Source: Bradyrhizobium sp. CCGB12 (GTDB taxonomy: Bacteria; Pseudomonadota; Alphaproteobacteria; Rhizobiales; Xanthobacteraceae). Taken from it: a stretch of 64,000 nucleotides of DNA. Each line of letters opens with the position of its first letter. Within the stretch, counting starts at the first letter, position 1. The stretch spans positions 5,828,001 to 5,892,000 of the forward strand of contig NZ_JANADO010000001.1 in the NCBI RefSeq assembly GCF_024199845.1. The letters run 5' to 3'. Positions 29,631 through 40,407 of the stretch are shown here, piece by piece. The position numbers and the translations under genes were made by a program. Under the pieces are notes generated by a model that did not search any database, was not told the DNA's origin, and saw only the letters and a program-made list of their open reading frames with translations.

Positions 29631-29942
29631 TCACTCCCGCGTCTCTGAGTAGCCGTCGCAAATATATCGCCTGAGTAACAAGCTACACCGCTGACTGACA
29701 AGCTTTTGCTGTTCGGTCGTCTCGGGCATCTCCATGCAAGTTTCGGTGATGAGATGTGCTGCCCGCTCCATCGTTAGCAACAATTCGATGATCGCCGGTC
29801 CAAAATGGGTGCGAAAATCATCCGGCGAGAGTGCGCTGTCGGAACGCATCCGCACGCGCAACGAAATAGGCTCTGAATTTTGATCAACTGACGCCGCATC
29901 TTTCCTGCTCAATGCAGACCTATGCCGCCCTGACACTTGCAA
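29631..29942 (-). CDS. Hypothetical protein downstream of the chemoreceptor
   Basis: A 103-aa reading that overlaps the last 23 bases of the chemoreceptor gene; an inner ATG about 30 codons later is a likely alternative start. The second half is helical ([22 protein letters not shown]) and basic at the end. No family is recognised. Its position after the chemoreceptor suggests co-transcription, but reality of the gene is uncertain. Confidence 0.4.
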   Translation of the reverse strand: MQVSGRHRSALSRKDAASVDQNSEPISLRVRMRSDSALSPDDFRTHFGPAIIELLLTMERAAHLITETCMEMPETTEQQKLVSQRCSLLLRRYICDGYSETRE

Positions 29943-31602
29943 CGAAGCTGCTGACTTCGTCTTGCAGCAGCCGCAGCTTACCGGTCAGGCGCGCGCTCGA
30001 CCCCAGCACGGTGCCGGCCACCTCGCCCGTTTCTGACGTGGCGGTACTCACGTCGGAGATGTTCTGCGAAACCCGGTTCGTGCCGGATGCGGCGTCTCGC
30101 ACGCTTTGCGCGATGGCCTGCGTTGCCACGCCCTGCTCCTCGACTGCTGAGGCGATTGAAGACGATATCTCGTTGACTTCGGTTATGGTCGCCAGAATGC
30201 TTTGAATATTACCGACCACTGAGGCCGTCTCGGCCTGGATCGACGAAATCTGCGCACCAATCTCGTCGGTCGCCTTGGCGGTCTGAGTCGCGAGCGACTT
30301 TACCTCTGCAGCGACGACGGCAAAGCCTCTCCCCGCCTCGCCGGCACGCGCCGCCTCGATCGTGGCGTTCAGCGCGAGCAGATTGGTCTGCGCGGCAACC
30401 TGGTTGATGAGGCCGACGACTTCACCAATCTTGGACGCCGCGGCAGCGAGCCCCTGAACGGTCGCATTCGCACGCTGCCCGTCGTTGGCTGCTTTGTCGG
30501 CAACCTGAGCCGCCTGCGTTACGCGATGGCTGATCTCGTTGATCGAGGCCGACAATTGGCTGGCAGCCGATGCAACCATTTGGACGTTGCCGGAAGCCTC
30601 ATGGCACGCCTCCGCGACCGAGTTCGCCCGCCCATTGGCGTGATCGGCACTCACCGACATGCTCTCGGCAGCCTTCTGCATCTCGCTCGCTTCGTCGAAA
30701 ACCTGCCGCACGACGGTTTCGACGCTTGCCTGGAACTTGCCGGCGAGCTCGACCATCGTCTTGCGCTTGTCTTCGTCAGCCTTTTGCTTGAGCTCCTGCT
30801 GTTCGCTATGCATTTGACGGGCGGCCGCCGCGTTTTCCTTGAACACACGCAGAGCGCGGGCAAGACTCCCGACCTCGTCGCGACGGGTCGTGTATGGCAC
30901 TTCGAAATCGTCTTCACCCGAAGCAAGCTTCTCGGTAAGAGAGGTGATCGTGATAAGCGACCACGTCACGCTGCGACTGATGGCCAAGGAAATGGCGAGC
31001 ACCAGGACGACGACACCGAGGCAGATCCACGCGAAAGTCCAGGCCGTCTGTCGAAAGATCACGTCGACATCGTCGAGATAGATGCCAGTCCCGATAATCC
31101 AGCCCCAAGGCGCAAATCCTTTGACGAAAGACAATTTTGAGACCGGTTGATCGGAGCCCATTTTCGGCCAGAGGTATCCGTAGAATCCGCCTCCCTGCTT
31201 CTGGACGATGTCGACAAAGCTCCGAAACAGGTAATTGCCGGAAGGATCCTTGAAATCCCCTACCGGCTTGCCATCGAGCTCCGGCTTAGCCGGGCTCATG
31301 ATCATGTGCGGGACCATGTCATTGATCCAGAAGAACTCGACCTTGTCGTAGCGCAGCCCTTTGATCTCGGCGAGTGCCGCCGACTGAGCCTGCTCTCGGC
31401 TAAGCTTTCCGTCAGTCTCGAGCTTGTGGTAGTGCGTCAGGATACCATGCCCGACATCGACCATCTGCTGTATCTTGGCTTGTCGATCCGTCATCATCTG
31501 GGCGCGGATATTGTACAGCGCGATTGGTACCAGAGCCATCATGCCTGCGAGCGCGATAGCAATGATGAGAAGAAACTTGGCTTTCAAACCACGAAAGGAC
31601 AT
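29920..31602 (-). CDS. Methyl-accepting chemotaxis protein with sCache domain
   Basis: A 560-aa receptor. Two transmembrane helices (about 7-29 and 185-207) enclose a periplasmic sCache_2-type domain ([36 protein letters not shown]). A HAMP linker follows, then a long coiled-coil signalling domain with the conserved hairpin tip region ([26 protein letters not shown]). Such receptors bind small ligands, often organic acids or amines, and control CheA. It is divergent from the CobW/nitrile hydratase operon, so it may sense a nitrile, amide or acid; that link is inference. Confidence 0.94.
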   Translation of the reverse strand: MSFRGLKAKFLLIIAIALAGMMALVPIALYNIRAQMMTDRQAKIQQMVDVGHGILTHYHKLETDGKLSREQAQSAALAEIKGLRYDKVEFFWINDMVPHMIMSPAKPELDGKPVGDFKDPSGNYLFRSFVDIVQKQGGGFYGYLWPKMGSDQPVSKLSFVKGFAPWGWIIGTGIYLDDVDVIFRQTAWTFAWICLGVVVLVLAISLAISRSVTWSLITITSLTEKLASGEDDFEVPYTTRRDEVGSLARALRVFKENAAAARQMHSEQQELKQKADEDKRKTMVELAGKFQASVETVVRQVFDEASEMQKAAESMSVSADHANGRANSVAEACHEASGNVQMVASAASQLSASINEISHRVTQAAQVADKAANDGQRANATVQGLAAAASKIGEVVGLINQVAAQTNLLALNATIEAARAGEAGRGFAVVAAEVKSLATQTAKATDEIGAQISSIQAETASVVGNIQSILATITEVNEISSSIASAVEEQGVATQAIAQSVRDAASGTNRVSQNISDVSTATSETGEVAGTVLGSSARLTGKLRLLQDEVSSFVASVRAA

Positions 31603-31677
31603 GGGGCTCTCACGACCGGAAATATGATCGACAGCCTTGGAGCCACCGCCTTACCAGACGCTTAAATATCGAGGCAA

Positions 31678-31692
31678 TGGCACAGCCCGTGC
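31678..31692 (+). promoter_or_regulatory. Candidate sigma-54 promoter of the nitrile hydratase operon
   Basis: TGGCAC, five bases, GTGC has the invariant GG and GC of the -24/-12 elements at the right spacing, with one mismatch in the -12 element. It lies about 109 bases upstream of the CobW-like start. No clear copy of the 28014-28031 palindrome was found nearby. Confidence 0.55.
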
Positions 31693-31800
31693 ACGATGTT
31701 GATGCTGTTTGGCAGGATTTGCACGCTCACGGAAGTTGCGGCGTCCCGCATCGCAAAATTAGCCTCACCGGTGGAGTAGTGCAAAGAAGCGCAGGGGTCG

Positions 31801-32799
31801 ATGACGGCATCGCAAAAAATTCCAGTTACTGTACTGACCGGCTTTCTGGGATCGGGCAAGACGACGCTGCTAAACCAGCTCCTCGAGAGCGGGCTGATGG
31901 CCGACTCCGCTGTCATCGTCAACGAGTTTGGGGCCATCAGCATCGATGCCGAACTGGTCGTTGGCGTCGACGAGGAAATTCTCCAGATCAACAATGGCTG
32001 CATCTGCTGCACGGTCCGCACGGATCTGGTCACGACGATCACCAGGCTTCTATCCGGGCCAAGGCCCATTCGCCGGATTCTCATCGAGACCACGGGCCTA
32101 GCCGACCCCGCCCCTGTCATTCAGAGCTTCATTGTTGACGAGGCGTTGTCGGCCACGACCACGCTCGATGCGGTCGTGACGGTGGTGGACGCCACCCACA
32201 TCGATCGATGGCTTGCCGACCAGAGCTCCGGCGAGAACGTCGCGGCCGAGCAAATCGCTTTTGCCGACATCGCGGTCATTAGCAAGCTGGATCTGACTGA
32301 AGAAGGCGCCCTCGCCAAGACGGAAGCGGTCATCCGGTCCATCAATCCGATGGTTCGCGTGGTGACCCCGATCGAGGGCCGGGTGAACGTCGCCTCGATC
32401 GTCGACGTCAGGGCTTTCGATCTGAAGAACTGTCTGGCCATCGAGCCGCTACTGCTCTCCGACCTCGAGCACGAGCACGATCAATCCGTGATCAGCGTGG
32501 AAGTCCGCGAGGATCGGCCCCTGGACGGACCTCGTTTCTTTCGCTGGCTGAACGCTTTCGTCCAAAAGAACGGCGAAGGCCTCCTGCGCTGTAAAGGCAT
32601 TCTGTCCCTGGCAAGCGAAGCGCGCCGTTGGGTCTTTCACGGCGTCCACATGACGCTCGACGGACGGCCAGGTCGCGCATGGGCCGCCAACGAGCCTCGC
32701 GTCAGCGCGATCGTCTTAATTGGAAGAGGTCTCGATGCGGCTCAAATTCGCGGTGAGATTGCCGAACTGACCGAGAAGGACGCAAGTCTCGTTGCCTGA
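31801..32799 (+). CDS. CobW-family GTPase, cobalt chaperone for nitrile hydratase
   Basis: A 332-aa G3E-family GTPase. Walker A is GFLGSGKTT, the metal-binding motif is GCICCTVR (CxCC), EFG and ETTGLADP form the switch and Walker B regions, and SKLD is the guanine-specificity motif. The C-terminal half has the CobW_C domain. CobW-type proteins deliver metal to an enzyme using GTP; the neighbouring Co-type nitrile hydratase is the obvious client. It leads the operon, 119 bases before the beta subunit. No His-rich metal loop is evident beyond a short HEHDQ stretch. Confidence 0.9.
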   Translation: MTASQKIPVTVLTGFLGSGKTTLLNQLLESGLMADSAVIVNEFGAISIDAELVVGVDEEILQINNGCICCTVRTDLVTTITRLLSGPRPIRRILIETTGLADPAPVIQSFIVDEALSATTTLDAVVTVVDATHIDRWLADQSSGENVAAEQIAFADIAVISKLDLTEEGALAKTEAVIRSINPMVRVVTPIEGRVNVASIVDVRAFDLKNCLAIEPLLLSDLEHEHDQSVISVEVREDRPLDGPRFFRWLNAFVQKNGEGLLRCKGILSLASEARRWVFHGVHMTLDGRPGRAWAANEPRVSAIVLIGRGLDAAQIRGEIAELTEKDASLVA

Positions 32800-32918
32800 C
32801 ACGGATCGGTAGTCCGCCTCGCCCGGTGCGCTTCCATGCTGGCCGGATTCGAAGAATCCATCGTTACTGGCCGCCTCCGGCGGCGGCATGCTCACCCTGA
32901 GGAAAAGCGGTTTCCAGC

Positions 32919-33641
32919 ATGAAGCTACAACACTATCTCGGAGGCCTGGAAGGCCTCGATCCGATCTCTCTCGAAACACGTGTGTTCGTCGAGGCCTGGG
33001 AGGAGCGCATCTTCGGGATCCACACGGCGATGATGGCGCTGAGCCCGCAACTCGACCTCGAAGCGACGCCCAGTACGTTCAATACCGTGTGGACATGGGC
33101 GGACCTGCGCAAAGGCGCAGAGGCGATGAACCCGTTCGACTACTTCAAGTTCCGCTATTACGAAAGGTGGCTCGGCGGCATCTCCGGATACTTCGTCGCC
33201 AAGGGGTACATCTCCCAGGCAGAGCTCGACGCGCGCACCAAAGCCTTCCTGTCGTCGTCTCCCGCGATGCCTGAAGGTGGCGACGCCAAGGTCGATGCTC
33301 GCGTACGGAAGTATCTGCTAATCGGAGACGATCCGAAACGCGAGCGCACAGCCTCGCCCCGATTCGCCGCCGGAGACTCGGTCAAGGTCGCCGATCCGAA
33401 ATCGGTCGAACATACCCGCTTGCCCGGTCATCTCCGAAACAAAGTCGGCATCGTCGATAGCGTCTACCCCGATGCTTACACCTACCTTTGCGACACCGGA
33501 CCCGACGGAATCGGGCCGGCAATGACGGTGTACTGCGTCAAATTCGATCCCGAGGATCTTTGGCCCGGCAATACCGAGGCGAACTTCACTTTCTACGCGG
33601 ACTTGTTCGAGTCCTACCTTGAGCCCGCGACCGCATCCTGA
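32919..33641 (+). CDS. nthB: Nitrile hydratase beta subunit
   Basis: A 240-aa protein with the N-terminal LGGLEGLDPIS and VWTWADLRKGAEAMNPFDYFKFRYYERWLGG region and the C-terminal SH3-like barrel (FAAGDSVKVADPKSVEHTR, LPGHLRNKVGIV, TVYCVKFDPEDLWPG). With the alpha subunit it forms the heterodimer that hydrates nitriles to amides. It is nine bases before the alpha gene. The beta-alpha-activator order is the one commonly seen in cobalt enzymes. Confidence 0.95.
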   Translation: MKLQHYLGGLEGLDPISLETRVFVEAWEERIFGIHTAMMALSPQLDLEATPSTFNTVWTWADLRKGAEAMNPFDYFKFRYYERWLGGISGYFVAKGYISQAELDARTKAFLSSSPAMPEGGDAKVDARVRKYLLIGDDPKRERTASPRFAAGDSVKVADPKSVEHTRLPGHLRNKVGIVDSVYPDAYTYLCDTGPDGIGPAMTVYCVKFDPEDLWPGNTEANFTFYADLFESYLEPATAS

Positions 33642-33650
33642 GGAACCGAG

Positions 33651-34271
33651 ATGGAACGATTCGAGCATTCGAAGGACCGTGAAGCGGTGAATGCGGCGCG
33701 CGCACGCGCGCTGGAAGCCCTCCTCATCGAGAAGGGCGTCATCACCAGCGAGACCGTCGACAAGATCATGGCGATCTTCGCGACCGAGATGGGGCCGTTC
33801 AACGGCGCCAAGCTCGTTGCCAAAGCGTGGGTCGACCCCGACTTCAAGACGCTTCTCGCCGAAGACACCATGGCCGCTGTCGAGAAGATGAATTTCGTTA
33901 CCAGGGGCGCCGGTGCTGAAGGCGAGCACATAAAAGCGGCGATCAACACGCCCAAGGTGCATAATCTCATCATCTGCACGCTTTGTTCGTGCTACCCTTG
34001 GCCGATCCTTGGTCTGCCCCCCTATTGGTACAAGGACCCATCCTTCCGCGCGCGCGCGGCGCGGGAGCCACGCAAGGTGCTCAGCGAGTTCGGCCTTGAT
34101 ATCGACCCGAGCAAGGAAATCAAAACCTGGGACAGCAGCGCCCAGATTCGCTGGTTCGTCGTTCCCGAGCGGCCCGCGGGCACGGGCGGCTTCAGCGAGG
34201 AGCAACTGGCAGCACTCGTGACGCCGGAATCGATGATGGGCGTCGCCGTCGTCAAGCCGCCGGGCACCTGA
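33651..34271 (+). CDS. nthA: Nitrile hydratase alpha subunit, cobalt type
   Basis: A 206-aa protein with the metal-binding CTLCSC motif at residues 109-114, followed by YPWPILGLPPYWYK. The Thr in CTLC is characteristic of cobalt rather than iron enzymes (which have CSLC); two cysteines are normally oxidised after translation. It binds the non-corrin cobalt and hydrates nitriles to amides. The activator gene begins eight bases after its stop. Cobalt chaperone and cobalt transporter genes in the same cluster agree with the metal call. Confidence 0.97.
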   Translation: MERFEHSKDREAVNAARARALEALLIEKGVITSETVDKIMAIFATEMGPFNGAKLVAKAWVDPDFKTLLAEDTMAAVEKMNFVTRGAGAEGEHIKAAINTPKVHNLIICTLCSCYPWPILGLPPYWYKDPSFRARAAREPRKVLSEFGLDIDPSKEIKTWDSSAQIRWFVVPERPAGTGGFSEEQLAALVTPESMMGVAVVKPPGT

Positions 34272-34278
34272 GGCGTCC

Positions 34279-34593
34279 ATGCAGACGAATTTCGAGCATT
34301 TCGCCTTGGGCATCATGTTGGGGCAATCCGACATGCCGCCCAAGGACAACGGAAGCCTCTGCTTCGGCGCGCCTTGGCAGCGTCAGGCTTTTGGCATGGC
34401 ATTGGCCCTCTCCAAGCAGGGGGTGTTCGAATGGGACGACTTCCGTTCGGAACTGATAGCCACGATCGCCGCGTGGGAAGCCACTCACGACAAGTCCGAT
34501 CCGAGCTGGGACTATTACGAGATCTGGCTCACAGTGCTTGAGACGATGGTCGAAAGGTCGGGACTCGGCAGCCAAGGCGCCGTGGCATCCTGA
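34279..34593 (+). CDS. Nitrile hydratase activator / accessory protein
   Basis: A 104-aa protein resembling the N-terminal part of the beta subunit (FGAPWQRQAFGMALALSKQGVFEWDDFRSEL, DYYEIWLTVLETMV), as expected for the p14K-type activator. These proteins form a complex with the alpha subunit and help insert cobalt. It is the last gene of the hydratase operon; a stem-loop follows at 34633-34669. Confidence 0.92.
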   Translation: MQTNFEHFALGIMLGQSDMPPKDNGSLCFGAPWQRQAFGMALALSKQGVFEWDDFRSELIATIAAWEATHDKSDPSWDYYEIWLTVLETMVERSGLGSQGAVAS

Positions 34594-34632
34594 TAAGCGG
34601 GCACGAGTCGCAGTGCACATCGCGACGCGCAG

Positions 34633-34669
34633 GTTCGGCGCTTCCCCCCATGTGCTATAAGTGCCGAAC
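34633..34669 (+). terminator. Stem-loop after the nitrile hydratase operon
   Basis: Inverted repeat GTTCGGCGCTT / AAGTGCCGAAC with one mismatch and a 15-base loop. It lies 40 bases after the activator stop. No U-run follows, so it could be a weak terminator or an operator for the next regulator gene. Confidence 0.5.
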
Positions 34670-34796
34670 GGCTCAAGTCCTAATTGCTGCAACATGGTTG
34701 TCCGAATATCGCGCAAGTTTGGCCGAAACTGACGCATTCGCGGCAAACAACGGGAATGAAAGTTGCATAACAATTGATCTCGATTGAGGATTGTTG

Positions 34797-35798
34797 ATGC
34801 GCATCGCCTTGCTTGCTCCACCAGGGGTTCAGTCTCTCGACATTGTGGGCCCGGCCGAGGTGTTCTGGGAGGCGGCCAGGCGGCTTGGAGATCCGAACGC
34901 CTACACGGTGCAGGTGATCGCCGGGTCGGCTGATCCGGTGCGAGGAACGGGCGGACTGCGGTTCGTGGCTGATCGCCATATTTTTGATCCCGACGAGCCG
35001 ATCGACACGCTCCTGGTCGGCGGCGACCCGTCATTCGCGGCGGTCGATCCCGCCATGGTTCAATGGCTGCGGCGCAGGGCCGGCACTGTGCGGCGCCTCG
35101 GCTCTGTCTGCACCGGCGTCTTCCTGCTCGCGGCGGCGGGCCTGCTCGAAGGCAAACGCGTGACGACGCATTGGGAATGCGCCACGCGCTTGCGGAATGA
35201 ATATCCCAACCTCGACGTGGATTCCGATCAGATCTTCATCAGGGACGGCAATCTTTGCACGACGGCCGGTGTCACGGCCGGGATGGACCTCGCGCTCGCC
35301 CTCGTCGAGGAAGATTATGGACGCGAGCTGGCGCTGATCGTCGCTCGCTATATGGTCATGTTCCTGAAGCGGCCCGGCGGGCAGTCGCAGTTCAGCGCGC
35401 ACCTCGCCGCGCAAATGTCGGGCAAGAGCAGGATTCAGCAGGTTCAACAATACGTACTCGACAATCTCACCGCCCCGCTCTCGGTCGACAATCTGGCCGA
35501 GCGGGCCGGAATGAGCCTCCGGAATTTTACGCGCGTGTTCCGCCAGGAAATGAACATGACGCCCACCGAATTCGTGGATGCGGCAAGGCTGGACGCGGCG
35601 CGCTTGCTTCTCGAAGATAGCGCAAAGTCGTTGCAGCAAATCGCGATACGATGCGGCTTCGGCAATGCCGACGGTATGAGACGAGCATTCATCCGCAATC
35701 TCGGCATCGGGCCCGGCGAATACCGTCTGAGATTTCGCAGCGCGTGGGCTGGCACGAGCCTCTCCGCCGCTCCCCATCCCGCCGGCGGCCGGCCCTAG
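34797..35798 (+). CDS. GlxA-type AraC regulator (first copy)
   Basis: ATG 34797 has GAGGA six bases upstream; 333 aa. The N-terminal DJ-1/PfpI-like domain begins MRIALLAPPGVQSLDIVGPAEVF and has the SVCTGVFLLAAAGLL nucleophile-elbow segment with Cys. The C-terminal AraC domain has two helix-turn-helices (LSVDNLAERAGMSLRNFTRVF; SLQQIAIRCGFGNADGMRRAF). The N-terminal fold is related to isonitrile hydratase and amidase-type GATase folds, which suggests a nitrogen-containing ligand. It probably controls the nitrile hydratase cluster. The long gap of 198 bases before it indicates its own promoter. Confidence 0.93.
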   Translation: MRIALLAPPGVQSLDIVGPAEVFWEAARRLGDPNAYTVQVIAGSADPVRGTGGLRFVADRHIFDPDEPIDTLLVGGDPSFAAVDPAMVQWLRRRAGTVRRLGSVCTGVFLLAAAGLLEGKRVTTHWECATRLRNEYPNLDVDSDQIFIRDGNLCTTAGVTAGMDLALALVEEDYGRELALIVARYMVMFLKRPGGQSQFSAHLAAQMSGKSRIQQVQQYVLDNLTAPLSVDNLAERAGMSLRNFTRVFRQEMNMTPTEFVDAARLDAARLLLEDSAKSLQQIAIRCGFGNADGMRRAFIRNLGIGPGEYRLRFRSAWAGTSLSAAPHPAGGRP

Positions 35799-36105
35799 CG
35801 AACAGCTATTATTCCGGCGATTGGCTGAAGTGCCCCGCAGTGGCCGCGGCGGCAATGAGATCTGCCCTCCGGAAGCTTACGGTCTCTCCCGATGGATCAC
35901 CCGGCAGAAAGCGCACTTTCCGATGCGGATGGCCGATGTCGACGTGAGATTGGCCGGCTCCGTGTGACCAATTCCATTACATTTGTAACCGAACAACTTG
36001 CCTGATCGAGAGCTGGCGAGCCCGCAATCCGGCGGAGGGCCGAGCTGTGGGTGACGGAGTCTGTCCGCGACACGCCTCGTTCGCCGACCATCCGCGGCAG
36101 GATCG
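35799..36105. other. Intergenic region between the two regulators
   Basis: No gene is apparent. It presumably contains the promoter of the second regulator; an AT-rich patch with CATTACATTTGTAACC lies near 35975. Confidence 0.4.
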
Positions 36106-37170
36106 ATGACGCACTTCGGACCTCCGGCCCTCGGGCCTTTCAGTGAAGATCACGGGGCCCCCGAACAGATCATTCGCGTCGGCATCGTCGTCGTCAACGG
36201 CGCCAACGCAATCGACTTCATGGGGCCGATCGACGCGTTCAACGAAGCCAGCCGATCATCGACGACGCCCGTTTGCTACAAGGTCGATCTGATTGCCGCG
36301 ACATCGGGCCCCATCGTGGGCTCTTCCGGCGTGCGTATGCTTCCCGACAAGATCATCGAACCCGAGCTCGATAATTCTTACGACACGATCCTGGTCGCTG
36401 GCAGTCACGAACTTCAGGCGACCGAGGCCAACCAACCGCTGATCGATTGGCTTGTCCGAAGCGCGCCGTCGGCGCGCCGGATTTGCGCGAGCTGCACGGG
36501 GACGTTCGTCCTCGCGTCAGCCGGTTTGCTCGACCAGCGGCGCGTCGCAACGCATCGTGACTACACCGGGCAGTTCTCGGCGATGTTTCCGAAAGTTCAC
36601 GTTGAGCCGGACCGGCTTTTCGTTCGTGACGGCTCTTATTACACCGCGGTCGGCGGAATGGCCGGCATCGACCTGTGTCTCTATCTCATCGAGAACGACT
36701 GTGGGCGGGCGACATTTCTCGATGTGGCCAGGATGCTGGTCATCTTCCTGCGGCGGCCGGGCAATCAGCCCCAGATCAGTGAGTTCCTCAAGGCGCAATC
36801 GATTCGAAATAGCCAGATCAGTCACGTCATGGATTGGGCGTTGACGAACCTCGCCGCGGACCTTTCGGTCGACGCGCTCGCCAAGCGCGCCGCGATGAGC
36901 CCTCGCAATTTTAGCCGTGCGTTCATGGACGAAATGATGACGACTCCGGCCCGTTTCGTCGAAAGCATCAGGGTCGAAGCCGGCCGCATCCTTCTGGAGA
37001 CAACGGCGCTGTCGATTCAGCAAATTTCCCACCAGGTCGGGTTCGGCAGCCCGGCAAACATGCGCCGCGCATTCGTTCGCGCATTCCAGGCGCCGCCGGC
37101 GGAATACCGACATAACGCGGAACATCCGGCGCCCCGCTCCGACTACACGAATTTGCTGCAAGCCGACTGA
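36106..37170 (+). CDS. GlxA-type AraC regulator (second copy)
   Basis: A 354-aa paralogue of the preceding regulator. A short polar N-terminal extension is followed by the DJ-1/PfpI-like domain (IRVGIVVVNGANAIDFMGPIDAF; CASCTGTFVLASAGLL) and AraC HTH pair (LSVDALAKRAAMSPRNFSRAF; SIQQISHQVGFGSPANMRRAF). Two tandem copies of different sequence suggest two inducers or a pair of opposing regulators. It is followed 43 bases later by the cobalt transporter gene. Confidence 0.93.
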   Translation: MTHFGPPALGPFSEDHGAPEQIIRVGIVVVNGANAIDFMGPIDAFNEASRSSTTPVCYKVDLIAATSGPIVGSSGVRMLPDKIIEPELDNSYDTILVAGSHELQATEANQPLIDWLVRSAPSARRICASCTGTFVLASAGLLDQRRVATHRDYTGQFSAMFPKVHVEPDRLFVRDGSYYTAVGGMAGIDLCLYLIENDCGRATFLDVARMLVIFLRRPGNQPQISEFLKAQSIRNSQISHVMDWALTNLAADLSVDALAKRAAMSPRNFSRAFMDEMMTTPARFVESIRVEAGRILLETTALSIQQISHQVGFGSPANMRRAFVRAFQAPPAEYRHNAEHPAPRSDYTNLLQAD

Positions 37171-37213
37171 TCCAGTAAACGCTACGGAGCATGAAAGACA
37201 CGGTGCAGCATTT

Positions 37214-38244
<1,031 letters not shown>

Positions 38245-38248
<4 letters not shown>

Positions 38249-38829
38249 CCATCCGTCAGCCGCCGACTGCAACGGAAATGGAGACTATTTTGGCCAATCA
38301 CATCGAAGCGATCGACACCATGCCGTCCGGTTCTCCGCTGGAGAGCGAGATCGGAATTCTGGAGCGGCGGCGTATCGAGGCCGGAATTATCGCCCCGATC
38401 TTTGCCGAAATGCGCGAACGCTTCGGCGAGGAGCAGGCAAAAGCCGTGATCGAGACGGCGATCCGGCGCGCTGCCATCGAGAGCGGCGAGCATTTCGCCG
38501 CCCAAGCGCCGGGCGGCACCAGCATGCGGACGTTTCAGGACATCCAGGCGCTATGGACCAAGGACGACGCACTGACGGTCGAGGTCTTGACGGCCACCGA
38601 CGATCAATTCGATTTCAACGTTCGTCGTTGCCGCTACGCCGAGACCTATCGCGAGATGGGCCTCGGTGCCATCGGCCACCTTCTGTCGTGCAATCGGGAC
38701 GGCGCCTTCTGCGAGGGCTACGATTCTCGGCTCAAGCTGACGCGCACGCAGACGATCATGGGAGGTGCCAATCATTGCGATTTCCGCTATCGCCTGGAGG
38801 AGAGGAGCGATTCCTCGAAGGAGAGTTAG
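38245..38829 (+). CDS. L-2-amino-thiazoline-4-carboxylic acid hydrolase-like protein
   Basis: The ATG at 38245 overlaps the transporter stop; 194 aa. The C-terminal block (HLLSCNRDGAFCEGYDSRL, then RTQTIMGGANHCDFRY) is the conserved region of the ATC hydrolase family, containing two Cys and a late NHCDFR motif. A helical N-terminal part follows the start. The namesake enzyme opens the thiazoline ring of L-ATC, an adduct of cystine and cyanide. In a nitrile hydratase cluster a role in handling cyanide-derived or related products is attractive but unproven. A strong hairpin terminator follows. Confidence 0.72.
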
Positions 38830-38870
38830 ACTCCCTTAGTCGCCGTGATGGCAATTCGGGGTTGATCTTT

Positions 38871-38890
38871 GGCGGCGCGTGAGCGCCGCC
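38871..38890 (+). terminator. Hairpin terminator after the transporter operon
   Basis: Perfect 8-base stem GGCGGCGC / GCGCCGCC with a four-base loop, followed by a T-rich tract about ten bases later. It is 42 bases after the ATC-hydrolase-like stop, and reads as a terminator of the plus-strand operon. Confidence 0.75.
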
Positions 38891-39139
38891 ATAAGGTGAT
38901 TTTCTCTTTCTTACGCCAGCGCTAAAGATCGAAGACATCTTCGGTAGAATCGCGGATTGGTGCCCCCTCCATACTCGCTATGACCAATGCGTCCACACGT
39001 TCATGTCCGCCACCTGCATCGCCGCCACCGTCATCATATCGTCGTTTCGCCGCGCATATCGGAACTGAAGCATGGTGACAAGATCTGTCCCTGTGCTGGG
39101 CTATACCCTCATCATCTTCGTCGATCATGCGAAAACAAG

Positions 39140-40315
39140 ATGACTGGCGAGACCATGACCAACGACAAATCGCGACGACAAAGGCTGCTCATGCAATCAT
39201 TTTCTGCGAACATTTCCGACGATGTTATAGAGGATCTGCGCTCGCGTCTCAGACGCACGCGGTGGCCCGACCAGCTCGAGGGGCAGGATTGGCGCCAGGG
39301 CACCGAGCTCAGCTTCCTTCAGCGCTTTTGCGAGTACTGGGCGGAGCGCTTCAACTGGCGGGAGGCCGAGCTCCAACTCAACGCCTTGCCGCAGTTTCGG
39401 GCCGTGGTCGACAGCGTGGGTCTCCATCTGGTGCATGTTCGTTCGGAGAAACCTGACGCGGTGCCGCTGCTCCTCGTCAACGGCTGGCCGAGTTCCATTT
39501 TCGAATATCTCCACGTTATTCCGCGCTTGACCGCAGCCGGCTTCCACGTGGTCGCACCAGCGCTGCCGGGCTACGGCTTCTCCGATCGGCCAACCAAGCC
39601 CGGCATGAACGGCACTCGTATCTCAGCGCTGTTCGTCACGCTTATGAGCGATCTCGGCTATAAGCGTTTCGTTGCGCACGGTAGCGACTGGGGCTCCTTG
39701 GTTGTTGACCGGATTAGGCGCCATCATCCCGGTCGGCTCCTAGGCATGCACTTGAGCAACGTCTTTTGGAACTACCCGCATCCGAAGTATCCGACTCCCG
39801 AAGAGCAGGCCTACTTCGGTAAAGCGCAAGGCTGGCAGTTCGCCGAAGGAGCATATGCCCTTATTCAAGGCACCAAGCCGCAGACGCTGAGCTACGGGCT
39901 CCATGACAGTCCGGCTGGCCTCGCCGCATGGATCATCGAGAAGTATCGAAGCTGGAGCGACGGCGACGTTGAGCAGCGCTATGGGCTCGACGCCCTTTGC
40001 GCGAACCTAACCTTGTATTGGGCGACCGGTACGATTGGTTCTTCGATGAGACTTTATGCCGAAAGCTTCTCCGATCCTGAGGGCCGTATCCCACCCGAGA
40101 GAGGAACCGTTCCCGTTGGCGTCACTGTATTCCCGAAGGATATTCTACCCGCGCCGCGTTCGTGGGGTGAGCGCTGGTTCAACATTGTTCACTGGAGCGA
40201 GGCGGCCAGCGGCGGCCACTTTGGTGCTTGGGATGAACCCGAACAGTTCGTCCACGACATTCGCACATTTGCCGATCGGGTGCTTGGTGGAACTGGGTCG
40301 CCGTCAGATCCGTAG
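39140..40315 (+). CDS. Epoxide hydrolase family protein
   Basis: From ATG 39140 the product is 391 aa; starts at 39155 and 39191 are also possible because no strong ribosome site is seen. An EHN-type N-terminal domain (ISDDVIEDLRSRLRRTRWPD) precedes the alpha/beta hydrolase core. NGWPSS supplies the HGWP-like oxyanion motif in altered form, GSDWGS the nucleophile Asp and GGHFGAWDEPE the catalytic His. It should add water to an epoxide or act as an esterase. A YafY-type regulator follows in the same direction. The EHN-plus-core layout matches the family length. Confidence 0.87.
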   Translation: MTGETMTNDKSRRQRLLMQSFSANISDDVIEDLRSRLRRTRWPDQLEGQDWRQGTELSFLQRFCEYWAERFNWREAELQLNALPQFRAVVDSVGLHLVHVRSEKPDAVPLLLVNGWPSSIFEYLHVIPRLTAAGFHVVAPALPGYGFSDRPTKPGMNGTRISALFVTLMSDLGYKRFVAHGSDWGSLVVDRIRRHHPGRLLGMHLSNVFWNYPHPKYPTPEEQAYFGKAQGWQFAEGAYALIQGTKPQTLSYGLHDSPAGLAAWIIEKYRSWSDGDVEQRYGLDALCANLTLYWATGTIGSSMRLYAESFSDPEGRIPPERGTVPVGVTVFPKDILPAPRSWGERWFNIVHWSEAASGGHFGAWDEPEQFVHDIRTFADRVLGGTGSPSDP

Positions 40316-40407
40316 ATTTGATGAGCGGCGAGCCTCCTCAAGCGCACCCCGTCGATCTCACTCAGACTTGGTTTGCACAACTGGCATTAGTCACGATATG
40401 GGCTTGC

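Noticed and set aside
31710..31724. Second sigma-54-like element (TGGCAGG...TTGCAC)
   Set aside because: The spacing between the GG and GC elements is two bases too short for a -24/-12 promoter.
32919..34593. Thiocyanate hydrolase instead of nitrile hydratase
   Set aside because: Gene order, separate beta-like activator of 104 aa and lack of a third subunit gene fit nitrile hydratase.
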